This document shows, piece after piece, positions 1 through 5,470 of a DNA stretch of 5,470 nt. The position numbers were made by a program, and so were the translations under genes. The stretch is taken from contig QNCV01000189.1 of the NCBI GenBank assembly GCA_003645845.1, positions 1-5,470 on the forward strand, written 5' to 3'. The notes beneath the pieces are model-generated. The model ran no database searches, had not been told where the DNA came from, and was given only the letters and a program-made list of their open reading frames with translations. The stretch comes from Fidelibacterota bacterium. GTDB lineage: Bacteria > Fidelibacterota > UBA2242. Position 1 is the stretch's first letter; every line of letters starts with the position of its first letter.

Positions 1-821
1 ACGATCTGGTAGGACTTGGCGAGTCAAAGCATGTCCGGCTGAAGACGCCTTTTGGAGACCCTTCGGGTGATTTTGTCATCGGCAAAAAACACGGCCAAGA
101 AATCGTGTTTATTCCCCGTCACGGTCGCCATCATACCATTTTACCAAACAGGATCAACTACCGCGCAAATATCTGGGGGCTGAAAAAGCTCGGCGTAACC
201 CATGTGATTACAATTTCAGCGGTCGGCAGCTTTCGTGAGGAGATTGAACCGGGTTCAATTATTTTTATCGATCAATATCTTGACCGCACCAAAGAGCCGG
301 ATAACGGTACCTTTTTCGACGAGGGAATTGCCGTGCATGTCTCTTTCGGCGACCCGGTCTGTCCCTGTATGCACCGGCAATTGATTGCCATTGCCAGGGA
401 ACAGGGCGTCGGCTTTACGGAAAGCGGCAGTTATGTCAATATTCAGGGGCCGGCCTTTTCCACCCGGGCGGAGTCAAAACTCTACCGTTCCTGGGGCATG
501 TCCGTTGTCGGTATGACCAATATGTACGAAGCCCGGCTCTGCCGCGAAGCGGAGCTGCATTTTGGGACAATCGCCCAGGTAACCGATTATGACAGTTGGA
601 AGGAGCAGGTCGTTGATGTTCCGGCGATTGTGGCGAATCTGGAAAAATCGCTGGTGAGCGCAGGGAAAGTGGTAACGGGATTTATTGAAAAATTTCCCTT
701 TCCGGAATGCAGCTGCGATTGCGGCAATGCCCTGCAGGCGGCCGTTTATTCCGATGTTAAACTGTTGTCGCCGGCGTTAAAAGAGCGTTATTCGCTGCTG
801 TTAGCTAAATATTACCCTTGA
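1..821 (+). CDS. mtnP: S-methyl-5'-thioadenosine phosphorylase, 5'-truncated by window edge
   Basis: Cytosolic enzyme that splits methylthioadenosine, the by-product of polyamine synthesis, with phosphate to adenine and methylthioribose-1-phosphate. The reading frame is open from the left edge (first full codon at 3) to TGA at 819-821, giving 272 visible residues. The human enzyme has 283, so roughly the first 20-25 residues, including the glycine-rich phosphate loop, lie outside. A GTG at 105 is internal, because family sequence (TPFGDPSGDFVIGK) precedes it. Visible family marks are RHGRHHTILPNRINY (from 117), SAVGSFREEIEPG, the signature GPAFSTRAES (447-476), the Met-Thr substrate pair in GMTN (about 510-521), and TDYDSW (582-599), whose two Asp recognise the adenine base. 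These Asp favour MTAP over 6-oxopurine phosphorylases. The tail carries Cys-x-Cys-x-Cys (708-722). The adenine preference is inferred from family knowledge; methylthioinosine phosphorylase is the main alternative. Confidence 0.93.
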   Translation, partial: DLVGLGESKHVRLKTPFGDPSGDFVIGKKHGQEIVFIPRHGRHHTILPNRINYRANIWGLKKLGVTHVITISAVGSFREEIEPGSIIFIDQYLDRTKEPDNGTFFDEGIAVHVSFGDPVCPCMHRQLIAIAREQGVGFTESGSYVNIQGPAFSTRAESKLYRSWGMSVVGMTNMYEARLCREAELHFGTIAQVTDYDSWKEQVVDVPAIVANLEKSLVSAGKVVTGFIEKFPFPECSCDCGNALQAAVYSDVKLLSPALKERYSLLLAKYYP

Positions 822-886
822 ACTTTCCCGATAAATGATTAAACTATCCATCTTCTTTGATATGATTTGGATTGATTTACCCTGTT

Positions 887-892
887 AGGAGG
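887..892 (+). promoter_or_regulatory. Ribosome binding site of ileS (AGGAGG)
   Basis: A perfect AGGAGG lies nine bases before GTG at 902. This decides the start of the synthetase: the frame stays open upstream to a TTG at 872, but that codon has no comparable site before it, and using it would place the Shine-Dalgarno sequence inside the coding region. Confidence 0.85.
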
Positions 893-901
893 TTTGAACC
901 G

Positions 902-3900
902 GTGATTAAAAAGGTATCTGCATCTGTAGATTTTATCAAACTTGAACACGAAATGCTGGATTTCTGGGAGAAGAACCAGATTTTCAAACGTCTCGTTGAA
1001 AAAAACGCCGACGGTCCGAAATGGTCATTTCTGGACGGTCCGATTACGGCCAACAATCCCATGGGCGTGCATCACGCCTGGGGCCGGACCTATAAAGACG
1101 TGTTTCAGCGCTATAAGGCGATGAACGGTTTCCGCACCCGTTATCAGAATGGGTTTGATTGTCAAGGCCTCTGGGTGGAAGTTGAGGTAGAAAAGGAACT
1201 GGGTTTTAAATCGAAAACCGATATTGAAGAATACGGCATTGAGAAATTTGTCAATAAATGTAAGGAGCGGGTTTATAAATATTCGAAAATCCAGACCGAG
1301 CAGTCAATTCGTCTGGGCTACTGGATGGACTGGGATAATTCCTACTATACCATGTCCGATGAAAACAATTACACCATCTGGAAGTTTCTGAAAAAATGTC
1401 ATGAAAAGGGCTGGATCTATAAAGGCCACGATGTCATGCCCTGGTGCACCCGTTGCGGGGCGGCGCTCTCGGAGCATGAAATCGCCACCGAAGGCTACCG
1501 GGAGATGACCCATGCCAGTATTACGGTTCGCTTTCCGATAGACGGTCGCGAGAATGAGTACCTGCTGGTCTGGACAACAACCCCCTGGACTCTGACTTCC
1601 AACACCGCCGCCGCCGTTCATCCGGACAAACCCTATGTCAAAGTAAAACAGGACGAAAATATTTATTATCTGATTGATGGTCGTCAGGATGAAGTCATCA
1701 ACGGAAAATATACGGTTCTTGAAACGATCAGTGGAAAAGATTTGCTCGGTTTGACCTATAGGGGACCTTTTGATGAGTTGCCGGTTCAGAAGAACATTAA
1801 ACATATTGTGATTCCCTGGGAAGAGATTAGTGAATCCGAAGGAACCGGGATTGTTCACATTGCACCCGGCTGCGGGCAGGAAGACCATGCACTGGGCAAA
1901 GAGCACAATCTTGGCATCATTGCCCCACTGGATGAATTTGGAAATTACATTGATGGGTTTGACTGGCTGACCGGCAGAAATGTCACCGACGTCAATCACG
2001 ATATTTTCAAAAATCTCCAAGAAAAGGGATATAAATACCGGATTGACCAGTATACTCACCGCTATCCGGTCTGTTGGCGTCATGGAACAGAGCTGGTTTT
2101 CCGGATGGTGGACGAATGGTTTATTTCCATGGACGGAGTCCGTCAGGCGATGATGGATGTGACCCGGAAAATTCGCTGGATTCCGGAGTACGGTCTGCAA
2201 CATGAGCTGGACTGGCTGAAGAATATGCACGACTGGATGATTTCCAAGAAACGTTACTGGGGTCTGGCATTACCGATTTACGAATGCAAATCCTGCGGTA
2301 AGATTGAAGTCATCGGCAGTAAAGAAGAACTGAAATCCCGGGCGGTGGAAGGTTGGGAAGAATTCGAGGGTAATTCACCGCATCGTCCCTGGATTGATGC
2401 CGTTAAGATCAAATGTCAGCAATGCGGCGCCGTTGTATCCCGTGTTGAAGATGTCGGGAATCCCTGGCTGGATGCCGGGATTGTGCCTTATTCCACATTG
2501 CATTATGTCACCGACCATGACTACTGGAAAGAATGGTTTCCGGCAGACTTCATCTGTGAGAGTTTGCCGGGGCAGTTTCGCAACTGGTTTTATTCATTGC
2601 TGGCGATGAGCACCGTTCTGGAAAACAGAGAACCCTTTAAGACCATTCTCGGTTACGCTCTTGTGAAAGATGAAAAAGGCAATGATATGCACAAGAGCGC
2701 CGGCAATGCAATCTGGTTTGACGATGCCGCCGAAAAGATGGGCGTTGACGTAATGCGCTGGATGTATGTGGATCACAATCCGGTCAACAACCTGAATTTC
2801 GGCTATAATATCGCCAAGGATTTCCGTAAACAGATGATAACACTGTGGAATTCCTATTCCTTTTTTGCCACCTACGCCGAGCTCGATCAATATTCGCCGG
2901 CCGAGCATCAAGTGAAGTATGAACAGTTGTCCGAACTGGATCGTTGGTTACTGGCGCGATTGAATCTTCTGATCAAAGGAGTGAGGGGATACTTCGATGA
3001 TTTTGCTCCGGGTCGGGCCATGAAGCTGATTGATGAATTCCTGGAGGTTCTCTCCAACTGGTACATCCGCCGCAGTCGTCGGCGCTTCTGGAAATCCGAT
3101 AACGATTCTGATAAATGGGGCGCTTACCAGACCCTTTATACCGCTTTGAAAAAGCTGATTCAGGTTCTGGCTCCGGTGATTCCCTTTGTAACCGATGCCA
3201 TTTACCAGAATCTGGTTCGTTCCCTGGAGCCGGATGTGCCGGTCAGCATTCACCTAACGGAATACCCGGTTTCCGATGAATCCCTGATTGATGAAGCGTT
3301 AATCAGCCGGATCGATGCGGTTATTAAAATCGTCAGTATGGGGCGAGCTGCCCGGAATAAAGCCAACCTGAAAGTGCGTCAGCCGCTACAAAAAGTGATG
3401 ATTAAACTGCCGTCGGAATTAAATCCGGACAGCCTAATCGGATTAACGGATCAGATCCTTGAAGAATTGAATATCAAAAAGATTGAATTATTGGGAGATG
3501 ATAGCCAACTGACGACTTATATCGTTAAACCGAACTTTGCGGTGCTGGGTGCTAAATACGGTAAGGCCATGGGTGAAATTCGTGAAGCGATTGCAAAACT
3601 TTCTCCCGGCGAAACAGCCCGGAAGATAAAAAGCGGCGGTGCGGTTGAACTGCTACTGAATGACCGGAAAGTTTTTCTTACCGCTGACGATCTGCTGATT
3701 GAACGTCAGAATGCTGAAAATATGGCGGTAGTATTCGAGAATGACTTTACGGTGGCTATCGAAACAACATTAACTGATGAACTGATCAAAGAGGGCAATG
3801 TTCGGGATTTAATCCGGCAGGTTCAGACGATGCGGAAAGATGCCGATTTCAAGGTTGAAGACCGCATTACGGTTTCCCTTGATACAACCGAAGACATCCG

Positions 3901-4045
3901 AAATGCCGTTGCTCGGTTTGAAGAATATTTTAAACGGGAAACGCTGACCACCAACATCCGGTTTGACTATTCCGCCGGAGACATTGAGCGAGAATTTAAG
4001 ATAGATGGCAATAAAATACGTGTATCTATCATTCGCAACCAGTAA
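902..4045 (+). CDS. ileS: Isoleucyl-tRNA synthetase, type 2, with GxHH-altered HIGH motif
   Basis: Charges tRNA-Ile with isoleucine in the cytosol. The length, 1047 aa from GTG 902, fits type 2 (eukaryote-like) IleRS. Residues are numbered from that GTG. The N-terminal Rossmann half carries the class I HIGH site as GVHH (55-58). The CP1 editing domain has the threonine-rich WTTTPWTLTSN (from 224) and GTGIVHIAPGCGQED (314-328), whose Asp328 aligns with the E. coli editing aspartate. Zinc ligands are C182/C185 with C391/H394, and C462/C465 with C505/C508, matching the two zinc sites of Thermus IleRS. The second Rossmann half has WLDAG (522-526), ESLPGQFRNW (553-562) and DMHKS (595-599) in place of KMSKS. 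The anticodon-binding domain starts near 675, and GRAARNKANLKVRQPL (814-829) is typical of type 2 enzymes. The editing peptide and GRAAR block argue against ValRS or LeuRS. GxHH is associated with mupirocin hyper-resistance. The gene probably forms a transcript with the DksA-like gene 23 bases downstream. Confidence 0.95.
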   Translation: MIKKVSASVDFIKLEHEMLDFWEKNQIFKRLVEKNADGPKWSFLDGPITANNPMGVHHAWGRTYKDVFQRYKAMNGFRTRYQNGFDCQGLWVEVEVEKELGFKSKTDIEEYGIEKFVNKCKERVYKYSKIQTEQSIRLGYWMDWDNSYYTMSDENNYTIWKFLKKCHEKGWIYKGHDVMPWCTRCGAALSEHEIATEGYREMTHASITVRFPIDGRENEYLLVWTTTPWTLTSNTAAAVHPDKPYVKVKQDENIYYLIDGRQDEVINGKYTVLETISGKDLLGLTYRGPFDELPVQKNIKHIVIPWEEISESEGTGIVHIAPGCGQEDHALGKEHNLGIIAPLDEFGNYIDGFDWLTGRNVTDVNHDIFKNLQEKGYKYRIDQYTHRYPVCWRHGTELVFRMVDEWFISMDGVRQAMMDVTRKIRWIPEYGLQHELDWLKNMHDWMISKKRYWGLALPIYECKSCGKIEVIGSKEELKSRAVEGWEEFEGNSPHRPWIDAVKIKCQQCGAVVSRVEDVGNPWLDAGIVPYSTLHYVTDHDYWKEWFPADFICESLPGQFRNWFYSLLAMSTVLENREPFKTILGYALVKDEKGNDMHKSAGNAIWFDDAAEKMGVDVMRWMYVDHNPVNNLNFGYNIAKDFRKQMITLWNSYSFFATYAELDQYSPAEHQVKYEQLSELDRWLLARLNLLIKGVRGYFDDFAPGRAMKLIDEFLEVLSNWYIRRSRRRFWKSDNDSDKWGAYQTLYTALKKLIQVLAPVIPFVTDAIYQNLVRSLEPDVPVSIHLTEYPVSDESLIDEALISRIDAVIKIVSMGRAARNKANLKVRQPLQKVMIKLPSELNPDSLIGLTDQILEELNIKKIELLGDDSQLTTYIVKPNFAVLGAKYGKAMGEIREAIAKLSPGETARKIKSGGAVELLLNDRKVFLTADDLLIERQNAENMAVVFENDFTVAIETTLTDELIKEGNVRDLIRQVQTMRKDADFKVEDRITVSLDTTEDIRNAVARFEEYFKRETLTTNIRFDYSAGDIEREFKIDGNKIRVSIIRNQ

Positions 4046-4053
4046 ATTCCATT

Positions 4054-4058
4054 AGGAG
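4054..4058 (+). promoter_or_regulatory. Ribosome binding site of the DksA-like gene (AGGAG)
   Basis: AGGAG lies ten bases before ATG 4069, inside the 23-base gap after the ileS stop. It supports that start and independent translation of the second cistron on a shared message. Confidence 0.75.
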
Positions 4059-4068
4059 ATGAGAGAAA

Positions 4069-4464
4069 ATGGAAGCAAAAAAATCAAAGAAATCATGGAG
4101 TCCCGAAGACCTTCAATATTTTAAGGAGTTGATTCTTAAAAGACGTGAAGAGATTCTGAAAGAGATCAAGCGCCTCGAGGCCATCGCTGTGAGTGACGAT
4201 TCTCTGGAGAGTAATGCGACACTGGATTCTACCTATGCCTATCACATGGCCGATGTTGGCACCGATTCGCAGGAGCGGGAAAAAGCCTTTCTGTGGCTAT
4301 CCAGGGAGAATAAAATCCTCTCTCACATGAATAATGCCCTGGATCGAATTAAAAACAATGAATACGGTGTCTGTATTGAGTGCGGAGAACTGATTCCCAA
4401 AGAACGTCTTGAAGAGGTTCCGCACACCCAGCATTGTGTAAAATGCAAAACAAAAAGTAAGTAG
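4069..4464 (+). CDS. DksA/TraR-family C4 zinc-finger protein
   Basis: Predicted RNA polymerase-binding regulator of the DksA/TraR group, which enters the secondary channel and tunes initiation, often with ppGpp. The protein has 131 aa against 151 for E. coli DksA. A lysine-rich start leads into a long charged helix (about 12-40), then a loop with acidic residues D62 and D66, a second helix (about 67-97), and a zinc finger C102-x2-C105-x17-C123-x2-C126 in the context YGVCIECGELIPKERLEEVP. Counting back from the shared Phe, D66 aligns with DksA Asp74. The partner of Asp71 is displaced by one residue (D62), so full DksA-like action at the coiled-coil tip is uncertain. The position after ileS matches B. 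subtilis ylyA and DksA-like genes in Bacteroidetes-type clusters, so it may be a YlyA-type relative and not the main DksA. The family is clear; the exact role is inferred. Confidence 0.9.
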   Translation: MEAKKSKKSWSPEDLQYFKELILKRREEILKEIKRLEAIAVSDDSLESNATLDSTYAYHMADVGTDSQEREKAFLWLSRENKILSHMNNALDRIKNNEYGVCIECGELIPKERLEEVPHTQHCVKCKTKSK

Positions 4465-4695
4465 TTATTACGGTTGTGATCACAGCCTCCGATATCCCTT
4501 TTAAACACTGTGGATAATTATAAAAAAATGTTGTATCTTGTAGTGTGAGAAAAATGACTGTTTGTACAACAATGCAAGGGTAAAACAAAAGCATTTGTTA
4601 CATTTGCCTCATTATTAATACCACGTAACCCCGTGTCAATATACTATTATTTTGAAAGGAATGGATATTTCCGCGGTTAGAAACAGCCAATTTCA
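4465..4695. other. Non-coding gap between the DksA-like and rluD-like genes
   Basis: This 231-base A/T-rich stretch holds no credible gene. It is too short for lspA (about 480 bases), which usually lies at this point in the cluster. It contains the palindrome at 4472-4487, an A/T-rich run around 4514-4530, a small TTGTACAA palindrome (4562-4569), and a TATACT (4640-4645) that could be a -10 box but lacks a convincing -35 element at normal spacing. The size and composition suggest that the pseudouridine synthase gene has its own promoter, but none can be assigned firmly. Confidence 0.6.
4472..4487. repeat. 16-base inverted repeat after the DksA-like gene
   Basis: GGTTGTGATCACAGCC is self-complementary over all 16 bases apart from one T-G pair, with the perfect core TTGTGATCACAA-like symmetry centred on GATC. 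It starts eight bases after the stop codon. As RNA it could form a six-pair stem with a GATC loop, but the nearest run of U is only four long and about ten bases further on, so it is a poor intrinsic terminator. As DNA it could be an operator. Its role is unknown. Confidence 0.5.
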
Positions 4696-5470
4696 ATGAA
4701 CCAATCCGGTTTATCGAACGAAATCTATATAGATGTATCCGGGGGCTCGAATCTCCGCCTGGATGCGTTTCTTGCAGAGGAGGTTGAGAATCTCTCGCGA
4801 TCAAAACTCCGGGATTTGATTTTGAATGGGAATGTGCTGGTAAACGGAAAGGTAAGCAAACCGAGCTATCATGTTAAAGATTTTGACAAAATAACCGTAA
4901 AAATGCCTCCTCCGGAACCACTGGAGCTGATTCCGGAAGAGATTCATATGGAATTTCTATATGAGGATGATTACTTCCTGGCAGTCAATAAACCGCCGGG
5001 CATCGTGGTACATCCCGGAGCCGGGAACCGGGAGGGGACGCTGGTCAGCGGATTGCTTAATTATACCGATACTTTGAGCACTCTCGGTGGGACGAACCGC
5101 CCCGGTCTTGTCCATCGTCTGGATAAGAATACGAGCGGTGTTCTGATTGTAGCAAAAACCGATGAGGCTCACTGGAAACTGGGGGCTCTGTTTGCGGAAC
5201 GAAAGATTTACAAAGAGTATCGGGCATTGGTGTGGGGAATACCATGTCCGACGAATCGGGTTATTGAGACTTACCTGACGCGGAATCCGCGAAACCGCCA
5301 GAAATACTGTGTCAGTAACACCGGGAAATTTGCCCGCAGCCGGTATGAAACAATTGAGTCCTTTGGGATTATTACTTATGTGAAAGTAATTATTGAAACC
5401 GGCCGCACTCATCAGATTCGAATCCACATGCAGTACGTTGGTCATCCGGTTGTCGGTGATGCTACTTACG
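4696..5470 (+). CDS. rluD: RluD-family 23S rRNA pseudouridine synthase, 3'-truncated by window edge
   Basis: Predicted to isomerise uridines to pseudouridine in 23S rRNA; RluD itself acts on helix 69. 258 residues are visible, against about 325 for E. coli RluD, so some 60-70 residues are missing. An S4 RNA-binding domain (about 20-70, with LDAFLAEE, SRSKLRDLI and VLVNGK) precedes the catalytic domain. That domain opens with LYEDDYFLAVNKPPGIVVHPG (split here as LYEDDYF and NKPPGIVVHPG) and has the active-site motif HRLDKNTSG (140-148) with catalytic Asp143, then KIYKEYRALV, and ETGRTHQIRIHM (234-245). ATG 4696 is the only plausible start, because an in-frame stop TAG lies at 4678-4680. No good Shine-Dalgarno site is visible at the usual distance. 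The neighbourhood resembles B. subtilis ileS-ylyA-lspA-ylyB, where ylyB is a RluD relative. RluC- or TruC-type specificity cannot be excluded; the family is certain, the target site inferred. Confidence 0.9.
   Translation, partial: MNQSGLSNEIYIDVSGGSNLRLDAFLAEEVENLSRSKLRDLILNGNVLVNGKVSKPSYHVKDFDKITVKMPPPEPLELIPEEIHMEFLYEDDYFLAVNKPPGIVVHPGAGNREGTLVSGLLNYTDTLSTLGGTNRPGLVHRLDKNTSGVLIVAKTDEAHWKLGALFAERKIYKEYRALVWGIPCPTNRVIETYLTRNPRNRQKYCVSNTGKFARSRYETIESFGIITYVKVIIETGRTHQIRIHMQYVGHPVVGDATY

Noticed and set aside
872..901. TTG at 872 as the start of ileS, adding ten residues.
   Set aside because: AGGAGG lies within this extension at ideal distance from GTG 902, and the extra residues (MIYPVRRFEP) are largely the translation of that ribosome binding site.
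822..901. A T-box riboswitch or other leader before ileS.
   Set aside because: The gap is only 80 bases, has no T-box consensus, and cannot hold the specifier and antiterminator stems. A TATGAT (861-866) resembles a -10 box but has no -35 element at normal spacing.
1304..2230. A 308-codon open frame on the - strand opposite ileS.
   Set aside because: It is fully antisense to strongly conserved synthetase coding sequence, has no recognisable motif, and looks like a chance product of codon bias.
4476..4483. CRP/FNR-type binding site, because the palindrome contains TGTGA and TCACA.
   Set aside because: The two half-sites overlap without the six-base spacer such regulators need.
4640..4645. 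Promoter -10 box TATACT for the rluD-like gene.
   Set aside because: No -35 hexamer lies 16-18 bases upstream, and the whole gap is A/T-rich, so a chance match is likely.
4957..5445. A 162-codon open frame on the - strand.
   Set aside because: It lies opposite the pseudouridine synthase gene, whose catalytic motifs on the + strand are unambiguous.

Overview
This is a stretch of ordinary-looking bacterial chromosome with four genes, all on the + strand and closely packed, about half G+C by eye. It holds no RNA gene, mobile element, CRISPR array or long repeat that I can see. The sequence does not fix the taxon. The Shine-Dalgarno sites and tight gene spacing are bacterial. The gene order ileS - DksA/TraR-type zinc-finger gene - rluD-type gene is part of a cluster I know from Bacillus subtilis (ileS-ylyA-lspA-ylyB) and from Bacteroidetes-like lineages. 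I lean towards an uncultured or FCB-type (Fibrobacteres-Chlorobi-Bacteroidetes) lineage, with low confidence.

Layout: 1-821 is the 3' part of an S-methyl-5'-thioadenosine phosphorylase gene (purine and methionine salvage), cut by the window edge. After an 80-base gap with a strong ribosome binding site comes isoleucyl-tRNA synthetase (902-4045, 1047 aa). A 131-aa DksA/TraR-family zinc-finger protein follows 23 bases later (4069-4464), very probably in the same transcript. A 231-base non-coding gap with a 16-base palindrome then leads to a RluD-family 23S rRNA pseudouridine synthase (4696 onward), which runs off the right edge.

The part most worth attention is the synthetase. It is a type 2 (eukaryote-like) IleRS whose class I signature HIGH reads GVHH, with the first and third positions swapped relative to HxGH. 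Its KMSKS loop reads DMHKS, and the usual E-G-x-D-Q-x-R-G-W adenylate-contact segment is remodelled to E-S-L-P-G-Q-F-R-N-W. The GxHH form of the motif has been described in IleRS2 enzymes as the basis of extreme (hyper-)resistance to mupirocin. This gene is therefore a candidate naturally mupirocin-hyper-resistant, apparently housekeeping, IleRS with several coordinated active-site changes. The editing domain and zinc sites look intact.

As a group, the last three genes serve translation and its control: tRNA charging, a probable RNA-polymerase-binding stringent-response-type regulator, and ribosomal RNA modification. The lipoprotein signal peptidase gene lspA, which usually sits between the DksA-like gene and the rluD-like gene in this cluster, is absent here.
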